From: Saccharomycopsis fibuligera x Saccharomycopsis cf. fibuligera
Taxonomy: Eukaryota; Ascomycota; Saccharomycetes; Ascoideales; Saccharomycopsidaceae
Length of the DNA: 64,000 nt
NCBI GenBank assembly: GCA_001936135.1
Contig: CP012820.1
Coordinates: 1,922,001 to 1,986,000 of the forward strand
Direction of reading: 5' to 3'
The translations under genes and the position numbers were made by a program. Of this stretch, positions 18,847 through 31,912 are shown one piece after another (positions within the stretch are counted from its first letter, which is position 1; each line of letters starts with the position of its first letter). Under the pieces are notes generated by a model. That model saw only the letters and a program-made list of their open reading frames with translations, did no database searches and had not been told where the DNA came from.

Positions 18847-21720
18847 TTATAATTCATCATGTTCTGGTGCATTAGTTGAACTGTCACTTTTAGTTTCTTC
18901 AGAGACAACTGTCTCAGTATCACTTTCAGTAGGCGCTGTAGTTTTGTCCACTTCAACCTCAGTTGTGAAAGAGTTGATGGTATTGGCACTTTCTGTTTCA
19001 TTCTTTTTAGCCTCTATCTTTTGGTTTCTTTTCTTTATTTTGGTTTCAAGCATTTTTTCAAAAAGTTTGTAACGCCTTTTTTGCTCTTTTTCTAACTTCC
19101 AAAGAAGTTTCTTTAATTCGTCAAGTTTATTTATGGTATTTACGTATAGTTGAAATTGGTCAATTGTCTTTTCCGCTTCTAAAGCAGTGATTTCATCTTC
19201 ATCAATATCGGTTTTCTCACTTTCTTTAATATTTTTGATTACACTTTCGATCTTATCTATAGATTCAACTAAACTGAGAGATTCCTTTTCTATATTCAAT
19301 TCTTCGAATTTCAATAATGCAGTCTTTGAAATCTTTTTGCTATCTTTCTCAAAAGCTTCTCTTGAAAAATTTTCGCTTTTGTAGACTTTAATCATATTTT
19401 CTGACTCTTCTTCAAGTTTTCGAGCAAACTCTTTCAAATTGTTATTCATAATTTTAACATTACTGCTCAATAACTCGAATTTGGACACGGAAATAGGGCT
19501 ACTCAAGTAAGTCGAAATAATCTTAAGTTTTTCGATTCTTGAATTGATAACTGATGTTTTCAAATGATTCAAATTTCTAGAATACGTTTGATCTTCCAAC
19601 CATTCCAAATACTCAGTAACAAGTTTCTTAAAAGCTTTCAAGTTTTTCAAATCGGCTTTGCTAAATTGGTTATCTTTGTTGTTTCCTTCAATTTTCAGTT
19701 CAGTATCGTCTAATTCTGATCTAATTGAATAAAGTTCGCTTTCTAGACTGTTCAACAATTCAAGTTTTTGAGATCTGGCCTGATCTTTATACGCCAATTC
19801 TTTCAATTTTCTTTCGGAGGCGTCTCTTTGCATAGTTGATAATTGTTTGAGTTTTGGATACTCTCTCGAAATTGGAAGAGAGTGTTTTAAAATTTTTGAT
19901 TTCACATCAGCTTTTATCTTAGAGCTTGAGTTGGTAGAGGAATTACTATTGTTGGTTGAATCGTCATTTTCAATCTTCTCTTCAGGCTTTCCTTTCAAAA
20001 TATTTTGAAAAAACCCTTTTTTTTCAGAATTCGTCGCATCACACGATACGGTAACGTTTTTTATCATAAAAAGCTTGTTTTGGTCAAGTTTAAGGAAAGC
20101 GTAATATTTAAGTCCATTTTGCTCTTTACATTGAGACAAATCAAAATCTTTTGATAACCTGTCAACCGATCTTTTAATTTCATTCTTCACTGATTTGAAA
20201 GTATCGATCTCGAGTAAATCATTATTTTCGAAAAGTTTGATTTCAAAGTCGGAGTCACTATTTTCAAGATCATCTAATTCAACTTTAACAACATCATTAT
20301 AAGTTGAGCCTCTTGGGAAAACAGAAATTTGCTTGGGGACTTGTTTACTTCCACTGACAGCATAGCTGATAGAATAGTCATATATAGCACGCTCGGTAAT
20401 ATTAATATCTTTAGTTCTGAAAATCTTGGTTAACATAACGCCGCGTAAAGTAGCACCTTGAACTGCTGCTTCATCTGCATTCACATTTTTGGACATCAAT
20501 TCTTTACCAAGTAAATCAGACAATGTCTTTTGAACCAAAGGAATACGTGTGGAGCCGCCAAATAAAATCACCGAGTTAAGGTTTGATAAATTAATGCTTT
20601 TAGCTTGAGGATCTAATGGTTGCTTTAAACTATTGACAATTGGCTCAATGATCCTACCAACAACATCACTGTTTGCATCTTCAAACTCTTGCCTCGTGAC
20701 GGTAGCTTTAAAGTCAATATCATCAAATAACGATTCAATTGACGTTGATGCTTCGTTATTTGCACTAAGAATCAATTTAGCCTTTTCAGCCGCTTGCCAT
20801 AGCTTAACCAAGGATTTTTTATTCTTGTTCAATGCGTCTTTGGATATAGAAGTCAGGTTGACTACTTTAGTTTTGAGTAGTTCAAAGATAGAGTTGGTAA
20901 AATGTTCACCGCCCAAGGATTGATCTGCTGAATATCCTTGTACTTCAATTGCAGAAACACTAGCTTTTTCTCCTTGTTCAAAAGAAAGAACTGTTGCCTT
21001 TGTGGAGCCAGCTCCCATATCGTAAATTAAATGGTGCTGTTTCTCTTGCTTGTTGGATGGATCAAACTTAATATTGTTAGACGCATAGTTAACAGCGACG
21101 GCTAGACCGTCATCAACCAAAGTAACAGAACTAAAACCGGCAACTTTGGCGGAGTTAATCAAAGCGTTGCGTTGCGCTTGAGTGAAATACGAAGGAACAG
21201 TAAGAACCACATCAGTTAGATAGCTGCTACCAGTTTCTTGCTTTAACATCTTTTGTGCTCTTTCCCTAATTTGTGCAATAAACATAGCGTTGATTTCTTC
21301 AATTTGGAAAATGCTATCTTTGGATACTTTGAAATCAATAGTTGATCTTTTTTTGTTTCCAAGAACTTCTGCCCCTGGGTGCTTTGAAACGAAAGAATCC
21401 ACTAATGTTCTGTTTGAAAACGACTGACCAAGCAATCCTTTAATGTTTGTAATACAAGTATCTGGAAATCTGGAGCATACTGGGGTGGAAGCGGCTCCAT
21501 AAAATCTTTCAAACTCACTTTTAGAACCAGAGACTTCTTTCAAAGCAACTGACATTGGCTCTTTTCTTTTTGTTTCTAAAGTTAGCACGATCTCAAATGG
21601 AATATTGGGGGCGACTAGCGCCGATTTGAGAAAGTCTTGACCATAATCAATGCCTAGCAAAGCAGCATTAACTGCAAAGTAAAGCACAAACAGATAGAAG
21701 ACAAAACACGACAACTTCAT
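18847..21720 (-). CDS. LHS1: ER-lumenal Hsp70-family chaperone / nucleotide exchange factor LHS1
   Basis: 957 residues from the ATG at 21720-21718. A signal peptide (MKLSCFVFYLFVLYFAVNA) leads straight into the Hsp70 phosphate loop ALLGIDYGQDFLKSA. The nucleotide-binding domain runs to about residue 410, with LTVPSYFTQAQRNAL-like, YDMGAGSTKATV and VILFGGSTRIPLVQ motifs. A long charged helical domain follows. The protein ends in HDEL, the yeast ER-retention signal. This order (large Hsp70, extended helical C-terminus, HDEL) is that of Lhs1/GRP170, which exchanges nucleotide on Kar2/BiP during translocation and folding. S. cerevisiae Lhs1 is about 880 residues. A 14-bp duplication lies just before the start. 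It is divergent from the MUD2-like gene. Confidence 0.95.
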   Translation of the reverse strand: MKLSCFVFYLFVLYFAVNAALLGIDYGQDFLKSALVAPNIPFEIVLTLETKRKEPMSVALKEVSGSKSEFERFYGAASTPVCSRFPDTCITNIKGLLGQSFSNRTLVDSFVSKHPGAEVLGNKKRSTIDFKVSKDSIFQIEEINAMFIAQIRERAQKMLKQETGSSYLTDVVLTVPSYFTQAQRNALINSAKVAGFSSVTLVDDGLAVAVNYASNNIKFDPSNKQEKQHHLIYDMGAGSTKATVLSFEQGEKASVSAIEVQGYSADQSLGGEHFTNSIFELLKTKVVNLTSISKDALNKNKKSLVKLWQAAEKAKLILSANNEASTSIESLFDDIDFKATVTRQEFEDANSDVVGRIIEPIVNSLKQPLDPQAKSINLSNLNSVILFGGSTRIPLVQKTLSDLLGKELMSKNVNADEAAVQGATLRGVMLTKIFRTKDINITERAIYDYSISYAVSGSKQVPKQISVFPRGSTYNDVVKVELDDLENSDSDFEIKLFENNDLLEIDTFKSVKNEIKRSVDRLSKDFDLSQCKEQNGLKYYAFLKLDQNKLFMIKNVTVSCDATNSEKKGFFQNILKGKPEEKIENDDSTNNSNSSTNSSSKIKADVKSKILKHSLPISREYPKLKQLSTMQRDASERKLKELAYKDQARSQKLELLNSLESELYSIRSELDDTELKIEGNNKDNQFSKADLKNLKAFKKLVTEYLEWLEDQTYSRNLNHLKTSVINSRIEKLKIISTYLSSPISVSKFELLSSNVKIMNNNLKEFARKLEEESENMIKVYKSENFSREAFEKDSKKISKTALLKFEELNIEKESLSLVESIDKIESVIKNIKESEKTDIDEDEITALEAEKTIDQFQLYVNTINKLDELKKLLWKLEKEQKRRYKLFEKMLETKIKKRNQKIEAKKNETESANTINSFTTEVEVDKTTAPTESDTETVVSEETKSDSSTNAPEHDEL

Positions 21721-21728
21721 GATGGATA

Positions 21729-21756
21729 TACTCAAATTTGGGTACTCAAATTTGGG
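21729..21756. repeat. 14-bp perfect tandem duplication in the LHS1 leader
   Basis: TACTCAAATTTGGG occurs twice in a row (21729-21742 and 21743-21756), starting 9 bp upstream of the LHS1 ATG on its 5' side. It probably lies in the mRNA leader. Confidence 0.9.
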
Positions 21757-22014
21757 TTCTGAAATGTGTGTTTAAATGACAATGATTAAGATGATATTAA
21801 CCTGGGGATCTTTGGAGTGGTGAAGTGGCACATATTTCTAGATTTCACGACATGCAGACAGGTGTTTCTGTCTGTTTCGGCGCCCGTATATTACATAAGC
21901 ATGTGTTATAGAAAATCGCAGAACAAACTATTAGATCAGAATCTCCAATTGGCCCACAACACTCTCAAACAAATGAGGCTATCAAGAAACAAAATTTAAA
22001 GAACCAAAAAGAAT

Positions 22015-22039
22015 TATATATATATATATATATATATAT
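22015..22039. repeat. (TA)n microsatellite
   Basis: About 12 TA units in the divergent LHS1/MUD2 promoter region. It could act as an open promoter element or TATA source for either gene. Confidence 0.85.
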
Positions 22040-22290
22040 TTCTTGTCTCCTTTGATAATTATTGGCTGTACCATCTTGTAATCCAGTTTAGCCTTATAAA
22101 CTTGAGTGCGTATAGTAATATAAGCGCTGCGCACATCATGTCATCGTTTTTTAATTTTTCTATGGCAACAATCTGTATATTTTCCTCTTGTCTTCGAAGA
22201 GAGTGCAATTGAGTAGGTTTTTGGCACCAAGCGCCATAATATATTCTTGTTTAATGTGCGTGTTTGTCATCGTGTTATCAAGCATAAATT

Positions 22291-23964
22291 ATGTCGGATC
22301 AAAATAGGGACTCATCATACCGTAGAGTGCCTCAGGGCCCTAGGGCAGCCACCGGTCGTGGGAAATACGACAGAGATGCAAAATCAAGAGAATATGGAAA
22401 CACTAACAGAAGATCCAGACGCGATGATCAGTCTTATAGACAAGGCGATAGATATCCTCCTGATACCAGAAACAGAAACCAATACAGACAGAGAGATCGT
22501 GCTCCCGAGATAAGCACAGAGAGAGGTCTAGATAGAGGCTTAGGTAGAGCAAGGGAAAGAGGCGACAGAAACAACTCTTCTGATAATTTTTATGGTTCAG
22601 CCAAAGTGGAGACAATTAGCAAACCTTCAAGAAATACTTTATCATCATTTGAAAAACGTGAGCGCCCATCGTCTGGCCAGCATGGGAGTTATTCAACATA
22701 TACTAGCTCAGGCCATTTGAAAGGTGTTGTACCTATTGACAAAAGAGATCGCTCATCTTTTACTAAATGGGATATACGCCCCAAGAATTTTGAAAACATC
22801 AGTGCTGAAAAGGCCAAGCTACTAGGTATATTCCCGCTACCAGGCCCTAATCGGAAACAGCTTGATCCAAAGAAAATTGAAGAGATTATTAGAAATGAGT
22901 CTCATAAGGAAATTTTGAATGAGAACTCTTATATTGACCCAATAGACTCAGTAAATGCTAGAAGATTGATCGTCAAAAACGTTGCATCTTTAGAACTCAT
23001 TGACAGAATAGTGGCGCATTTCAATGATTTCTTATCTTCACTCAAAGTTTTTGAAGGAACAGAGTCAAAGGTAAAGCAGTATGCTTTTGCACAAAAAAAC
23101 TTAGTTTTGGAATTCACCAATTATCAAGCAGCAACTGTATCTCTAGCGCTTAATAATTACATACTTCATGATTTGAATGGATTTATGATAGCATTAGAAC
23201 GTCCAGTGGAATATGTTGTTCCTCTGGTCAATTTCAAGAACGAAGTTTTAAGCAATGATAAAGTGTTTTTAGCAGATAACCATGACAAACTTACCATACT
23301 TAATGTTCCAACAAATATTAATGAGGAAGCGTTAGCTGAAATTATAGCGAAGACAATTTCCGGCGAGTTACTGTACTGCAAAATTTTGCTCGACAAAGAA
23401 GACAACTCTAAAGGGATTGCTTTTTCCCAACTTAAAGATTCAAAGCTCACGGAAGCAGCAGTTGTGGCTATCAACCAGATCAAAATAGCTAATCAGCAAC
23501 TCAAATGTGTCAAAAGCTGCATAGGCCTAAGAAACAATAATGTGGTTAATTATCGTAATCTTTTGAAAGGAGTAGAATGCAAAGATATTCAAGCCAGGGA
23601 TATATCGAAAGTTCTTCAACTTTTCAATTTGTTTGATATTCACGCTTTTTGGAAAGCTGATACGCCATTTGATACCGTACTTATTGAAAAGGAATTAACC
23701 ACTTTAGAACAAGATTTGAAACGCAAAATAGGTCAATTTGCAAAGGTGCTAGAAATTAAGGTACCAAGACCAAGGAATGTCAAACCGTCTGATAGTTTTC
23801 ATACAATTGGTAAACTCAATGGTTTTGGGAAAGTTTTCATAAAGTTTGCTTCTTTCAAAGACAGTGAAATTTGTTTGTTGAAATTAAATGGAATCAAGTA
23901 TTTCGATAGGCAGATATTAATGAACTACTTCAGCGAGCATGATTTTGATTTGAACATATTTTGA
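22291..23964 (+). CDS. MUD2: U2AF65/MUD2-like splicing factor
   Basis: 557 residues. Residues 1-105 are rich in Arg/Asp/Gln/Ser (an RS/RD-like region with many RDR and RGD steps). Around residues 155-185 lies SFTKWDIRPKNFENI with Trp160. This resembles the U2AF65 segment with a Trp-Asp pair before PPxFEHI that contacts partner splicing factors. The rest holds RNA-recognition-type folds: RRLIVKNVA near residue 225, KLTILNVPTNI with FSQLKDSK near residue 340, and a C-terminal UHM-like module with GFGKVFIKFAS near residue 515. U2AF65/Mud2 helps SF1/Msl5 mark the branch site and polypyrimidine tract in commitment complexes. Sequence divergence is high, so I rely on domain order and the Trp motif. 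The start is the ATG at 22291. Confidence 0.75.
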   Translation: MSDQNRDSSYRRVPQGPRAATGRGKYDRDAKSREYGNTNRRSRRDDQSYRQGDRYPPDTRNRNQYRQRDRAPEISTERGLDRGLGRARERGDRNNSSDNFYGSAKVETISKPSRNTLSSFEKRERPSSGQHGSYSTYTSSGHLKGVVPIDKRDRSSFTKWDIRPKNFENISAEKAKLLGIFPLPGPNRKQLDPKKIEEIIRNESHKEILNENSYIDPIDSVNARRLIVKNVASLELIDRIVAHFNDFLSSLKVFEGTESKVKQYAFAQKNLVLEFTNYQAATVSLALNNYILHDLNGFMIALERPVEYVVPLVNFKNEVLSNDKVFLADNHDKLTILNVPTNINEEALAEIIAKTISGELLYCKILLDKEDNSKGIAFSQLKDSKLTEAAVVAINQIKIANQQLKCVKSCIGLRNNNVVNYRNLLKGVECKDIQARDISKVLQLFNLFDIHAFWKADTPFDTVLIEKELTTLEQDLKRKIGQFAKVLEIKVPRPRNVKPSDSFHTIGKLNGFGKVFIKFASFKDSEICLLKLNGIKYFDRQILMNYFSEHDFDLNIF

Positions 23965-24393
23965 AAACTTTACCATAAACGTGTTTCAGTTACTACATTT
24001 TATTTACATGACCAAAACGAAAATTTAAATTTAGATAAATTTATGAGATGTTTTGTCGTAGATAGTCCTCTCAGGGGATAAATGAAAAAAATTAAAAATA
24101 AAAATGATAAAAAAAATTGTAAAATAACCAAACAGTATAAATACATAATTTAAGAATTGATAATGCACTAAAATTCTTAATAAAAAAATAGGAAAAAAAA
24201 AAGGTGAAAAATTTAAAGACAAAAAATAATGATGAAAAGAAAAAATAACAGCAGAGAAAAAAACGGTTTAGCTAAAAACATAAAAACCGAAATTAAAACT
24301 TTAAACACTTTTTAGATATTTGCAAAATGAAAGGATAAGAAAACAAAAGAAAATGATTAAGCCAAATTAACAAACGGCACCATTATAAACCAT
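23965..24393. other. convergent intergenic region
   Basis: About 430 bp of very AT-rich sequence between the MUD2-like and NOP58 stop codons. It presumably holds both 3' UTRs; no gene is seen. Confidence 0.55.
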
Positions 24394-25962
24394 TTATTTC
24401 TTGTCTTTCTTTTCTTTCTTGGACTTCTTTTCCTTCTTGTCTTTCTTTTCTTTCTTTTCTTTCTTCAATTTCTTTTCTTTCTTTTCTTCTTCGTCTTCCT
24501 TTTCTTCTTCATTTCTCTTACGTTTCTTATCCTTCTTATCCTTCTTTTCCTTCTTTTCCTTCTTTTCTTTCTTTTCCTTTTTCTTCTCTTTCTTCTCGGC
24601 CTTTTCTTCAGTATCGCTTTCTTCATCATCTGAATCTTTTTCAGCAATGGAAGCATCAGCCACAGCATCAGCATCAGCATTGTAAGCTCTGGCCTCGGTA
24701 ATATCAACCTTCGGAGTTTGACGTTGAATCTTACTAGTAGTTCTCAAGTCCTTACCTTCTAATGCACTCAATCTGCTTTCAACTTTGGCTCTAACGCCCA
24801 AACCAACATCACCACTATCATCACGTTCTTCAGCCAAAGCATCGTATCTAAGAGCAACAGAAGCCTTAGCGGCCAACACTCTGGCAATTTTACCTTTGTT
24901 TTTACCAGTAGCTTGACCAACCAAAGAAGCATGATAAATCAAACCGTATTTAGGAGTATCGTGTTTGGTTTTTAAAGCTCTAAACAAAGCTTTTTCAGAA
25001 CCTAAAATTTGAACAGTAGAAGCAGGAGCTTTAGCCAAAGAAATCAAAGAACCAGCATGAGCAATCAATCTAGCACCAACTAATTCGCCAACCAAAGCAG
25101 TTAAGTTTGGAGCAATAGCCTTCATTCTAGAAGACAAGTAGTTGGACAAGTGTTCTCTGTAAGCGGCAAAATCAACAATTTGAGTAGCCAAAGCTTGAAT
25201 GTTTTCTAAATCAATATCAGTGATTTCAGTACCCATGGAGATTTCAGCAGCAGATTTGACTTGAGTTTCGATTTCTTCTGGCAAAATTTCACTAAAGTCT
25301 GTTTCTGCAGCATTAGATCTGATACCCATATGCAAAATAATTCTAGCAAATGCCACAGAGTCGGTCACAATCTTGGCCAACTCAGGAAAATGCCACCCGT
25401 ACCATTCTTTACATCTCATGGCATATTGGTTTAATTCTTTGTCCAAGTCATCCAACAAGGCAATAGCTTGAATAATCATAGTATCAACTTTGTCAGCAGA
25501 AAACTTCAATTTATGACGGCCAATAGAGTGAGCCAAACCCAAAGACATCTTAGATAAGTCGCTGTCCGTCAAACCTGGCAATAATTCTGGCAAATGTTCT
25601 TTAATAACTCTGTGCAAATCTAATGTAGCCGCATCTGACACAATTTGGTAGTTCAAGCCCAACTTATTTATGGAATTAGCTAATTTGGTATCAGACACAA
25701 TCAAAGTGGCCTTTTTGTCAGACTTAGATTCTTCCAACAACTTTTGCAACTGAGATGAAGCTTTACCTTCAATAACAGAGTTGGCTTCTTCTAAAGCAGC
25801 AGCAGCAGAGCCGAACTTGGAGAAAGCTGCAATCTTGAACTGAGATGCAACTTTATCAGCACTATTTAAGTCGTCCAACAAAGATGTACTCTTGTAAATC
25901 TTTTTGTCAGCAGCTTTCAATAAAGCGTAACCGGCAGCAGTCTCAGTTAAAACGAACGTCAT
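24394..25962 (-). CDS. NOP58: box C/D snoRNP core protein NOP58
   Basis: 522 residues from the ATG at 25962 ([17 protein letters not shown]); the frame runs further upstream but similarity starts here. It contains the NOP5 N-terminal domain, a coiled-coil region and the Nop domain with [24 protein letters not shown] and [14 protein letters not shown] Lys-rich tail with many KKEKK/KKDKK steps follows, as in yeast Nop58. With Nop56, Snu13 and Nop1 it forms C/D snoRNPs that guide 2'-O-methylation and early pre-rRNA cleavage in the nucleolus. RRPE- and PAC-like elements lie in the divergent promoter. The many plus-strand frames over the Lys tail are shadows. Confidence 0.97.
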   Translation of the reverse strand: MTFVLTETAAGYALLKAADKKIYKSTSLLDDLNSADKVASQFKIAAFSKFGSAAAALEEANSVIEGKASSQLQKLLEESKSDKKATLIVSDTKLANSINKLGLNYQIVSDAATLDLHRVIKEHLPELLPGLTDSDLSKMSLGLAHSIGRHKLKFSADKVDTMIIQAIALLDDLDKELNQYAMRCKEWYGWHFPELAKIVTDSVAFARIILHMGIRSNAAETDFSEILPEEIETQVKSAAEISMGTEITDIDLENIQALATQIVDFAAYREHLSNYLSSRMKAIAPNLTALVGELVGARLIAHAGSLISLAKAPASTVQILGSEKALFRALKTKHDTPKYGLIYHASLVGQATGKNKGKIARVLAAKASVALRYDALAEERDDSGDVGLGVRAKVESRLSALEGKDLRTTSKIQRQTPKVDITEARAYNADADAVADASIAEKDSDDEESDTEEKAEKKEKKKEKKEKKEKKEKKDKKDKKRKRNEEEKEDEEEKKEKKLKKEKKEKKDKKEKKSKKEKKDKK

Positions 25963-26090
25963 CTTGCCTGTTTGTTTCTGTATTTGAGAATGATGTTGAA
26001 GCAGAAGCAAAAAGAAGTTGTTGTCGACTTGTGCTGGACGATAGTACGTTTTGCTTTGGGTGTGTGGAAAAGCCTGCTATTTTCCTACAT

Positions 26091-26235
26091 TGAAATTTTT
26101 TTTCTTTTTCCTATTTTTTTTTCTTAAATTTTTTTCTCTGCTGCATCGGCAATGAGCATTACCCTGCGCCATCGGATTAACCACCATCATGTGACAGAAG
26201 ATAATATTGCCTGTCATTTCCTAAGCGCTGATGAG
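26091..26235 (-). promoter_or_regulatory. RRPE- and PAC-like elements of NOP58
   Basis: TGAAATTTTT at 26091-26100 approximates the RRPE, and GATGAG at 26230-26235 is the PAC core. Paired RRPE/PAC elements mark ribosome-biogenesis genes in yeasts. The region is shared with the divergent gene at 26333. Confidence 0.45.
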
Positions 26236-26332
26236 GGCGATGATGATGACGACGATGATGATAGTGGTAAAGAGGATTATATTTAATGATTTGATTGACA
26301 ATGTGCAGTTGGGCAGTAGCAAATCATAATTA

Positions 26333-29677
<3,345 letters not shown>

Positions 29678-30093
29678 CAGGGAATAAAAAAATGCGTAAT
29701 GGCGCTTTAACGGCACTGCTCAATACAGCCAATAAATATATTAAGTAAACGAAATTACCCAGTGTATAACTGTGTTTGTACGTAAATTTGGTCACGAAAA
29801 CAGTGGAAACTCACCGCGGTACGGTCGCGCATAAACCGTCAAGTTTTGCGTACTTGCGCGCGATCTTGCAGGACACTAATCCGAAAATAGGAAAACGTCA
29901 ACAAGTGTATTTTTTACTCAATGTGCTTCAAATTAGAAATTGATGCGAATCTGTTTGCCGACGGAAAAGAAAATAGGATGAGAAATTTCATGTCTGAGAA
30001 TGGAAACGAAAAGAGAGACTTTACTTCTAGTTCTTCAGTTTTTTTCAGTTTATTTGTACTGACGCCTCCATAAATCAAGAATCTACAGAAAAA

Positions 30094-30135
30094 TAAATCA
30101 CAAGAGTAAAGGAAACTTTGAAATCTTGTGATTTA
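30094..30135. repeat. 11-bp perfect inverted repeat upstream of the 30263 gene
   Basis: TAAATCACAAG at 30094-30104 and CTTGTGATTTA at 30125-30135 are exact reverse complements, 20 nt apart. The right arm overlaps the start of the TATATAA box. It could be a dimeric regulator site or form a hairpin in a leader. Confidence 0.85.
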
Positions 30136-30140
30136 TATAA
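30134..30140 (+). promoter_or_regulatory. putative TATA element
   Basis: TATATAA lies about 125 bp upstream of the ATG at 30263 and overlaps the right arm of the inverted repeat. Confidence 0.4.
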
Positions 30141-30262
30141 ACATCACCAAAGACACAAACATTTACAAACACCGAGACTTTTAAATCAGGCTATAATATC
30201 AAAAAACGCAGTCATTTAGAATTCAGGAGGCGAAATCTACTTTAATATTACTCAATAATAGT

Positions 30263-31912
30263 ATGGGTGAAACAATCACCACAATAACAAAGGACTCACT
30301 GAAGTCTCTTCCATTTCAAAAAACTGTCCTATCATCTGAACACTTATCAATACCAACCGAGAAAAGCTTAAGTGATGTTGTATATTCACAACAAAGCAAC
30401 CAGTCACCACCATTTTTGAGACCGGCATTCAAGATAAAGGCTGGACATAATGATTTTGTTGACAAAAACATTTTGAACAACAACGATGACGTCGTTGATG
30501 ACGACGACGATGACGACGACATTAACGACGACCATTTTGGGAACGAAGAAGATGGATACGAAAATGACGAAGAAATTGAAGCCTTCAGTGCTTTGAGCCT
30601 ATCAAGTAGTACTCTTTCCAACCAAACAAGAAGAACAGTATCATCAGCTCTATCACCAACACATTCCTTAGTTAACAGTTTTGCCGGCTTCAGTCCCTCA
30701 AACAACCTATATGAAGAAAACATGGAAGACAATGAATTTAACTCTAGTTTTGATGATCCTTTTAATTCAGATTTTTTAAACGATGATGATTTTGAAACGT
30801 TTTCCTTCAATGATATGGAGGATATATTTGATCATGAAAAGAGTGATAACAGAAATAATAAAGATGAAATAAATAATTATTCTACTTCAGAGACTGAAGC
30901 TTCAGAAGATGATTCCTTGAAGCCTAGCCCAGAAGTGATTCAGGAATTTGACGAACATTTTAATGTTAAAGAAATGTGTCACCATCATTTTGGAAAACAT
31001 GGTAAAAGAAGAATGACAGGTGCCGAAGAAACCGCTACTCAGTTTTATAATAATAACAGTGATGATGAAGATAATAGCATTTCCTGCGTTATGAACAAAT
31101 GCAATAGTATCAACCGAACCGTACGCATGTCAAAATCTTTAGATTCATTCCCTAGATCCCCAAAACGAATTTTTACCCCAAATAAACAACTTCAACCTTT
31201 GAAGTCAAATCTTAAAAAGCGAAGTCGTGATTCGAAGACATCATCGTTATCAACATCATTTTCAACACCACCATCACCTCAAATAACCTTCATAGTGTCA
31301 GCCAAAAACGGTAGCTTAAGAGATGCTACAAGATATGCTACAGAGCTTAACTCCGCCAACTGTGAAGGTGTTAGATTACCTTCAAAATCAATGGATAAAA
31401 TTTTCATCCCTGCTAACCAGACACGAAGAAATAGAAAAAAGCATAAAAAGGCAGCAGTGATTTTAGCCCAGGAAGTTAAAGATCTACAATTAGAGCCTTC
31501 AATAATAACACCTTCAACGACAACAACATCAAATAATGCTAGCATCACTAGAGCAGTAGGTTTTTACTCAGAGCAGGCATTAATTGCCTACTTAATAAGC
31601 AAAACAAACACAAATGCACATCATTTTAACAGGAACAATATGATAACAGGTAACAATAATTTAGGTAATGGGAGTAGTGGTGGGTGCGTTAACAACGACG
31701 CAATGCTACGAATGAAGAGACTTCGGAGATACAGTTCGTCAATTCAGTTGAATAATCAGTCGGTAAATGCTGACTCTGCGAGGGTTAATTTCCTGGGCCG
31801 TAATATAAGCAGTAACGCCAGTTACGATAGTAAGAGTGGCCAAGATAAAGATGAGCTCTCTCTAAAAACTACAAAGAAGAGAGTTAAATGGGCTCAGAAG
31901 TTAGAATGGTGA
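30263..31912 (+). CDS. acidic, low-complexity protein with C-terminal RVxW (PP1-docking-like) motif
   Basis: 549 residues; I do not recognise the family. It is mostly disordered: a D/E-rich stretch near residues 75-105, Ser/Thr-rich parts, and a second acidic region with DDPFNSDFLNDDDFETFSFND near residues 165-190. A His cluster (EMCHHHFGKHGKRR) lies near 240. The more ordered part is around 330-400, with SPQITFIVSAKNGSLRDATRYA-like and KSMDKIFIPANQTRRNRKK segments. It ends KKRVKWAQKLEW. RVxF/W is the docking motif for protein phosphatase 1 (Glc7), so it may be a phosphatase-targeting or polarity protein; this is inference. Transcription-factor-like acidic activation is another option. The start ATG follows a leader with no nearer in-frame ATG. 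Confidence 0.75.
   Translation: MGETITTITKDSLKSLPFQKTVLSSEHLSIPTEKSLSDVVYSQQSNQSPPFLRPAFKIKAGHNDFVDKNILNNNDDVVDDDDDDDDINDDHFGNEEDGYENDEEIEAFSALSLSSSTLSNQTRRTVSSALSPTHSLVNSFAGFSPSNNLYEENMEDNEFNSSFDDPFNSDFLNDDDFETFSFNDMEDIFDHEKSDNRNNKDEINNYSTSETEASEDDSLKPSPEVIQEFDEHFNVKEMCHHHFGKHGKRRMTGAEETATQFYNNNSDDEDNSISCVMNKCNSINRTVRMSKSLDSFPRSPKRIFTPNKQLQPLKSNLKKRSRDSKTSSLSTSFSTPPSPQITFIVSAKNGSLRDATRYATELNSANCEGVRLPSKSMDKIFIPANQTRRNRKKHKKAAVILAQEVKDLQLEPSIITPSTTTTSNNASITRAVGFYSEQALIAYLISKTNTNAHHFNRNNMITGNNNLGNGSSGGCVNNDAMLRMKRLRRYSSSIQLNNQSVNADSARVNFLGRNISSNASYDSKSGQDKDELSLKTTKKRVKWAQKLEW

Larger units (their letters stand above)
29678..30262. other. intergenic region upstream of the acidic protein gene
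   Basis: About 585 bp. A CG-rich patch lies at 29815-29870 with several GCGC/CGCG steps. A perfect 11-bp inverted repeat (30094-30135) and a TATATAA (30134-30140) lie near the downstream ATG. No gene is seen. Confidence 0.5.
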
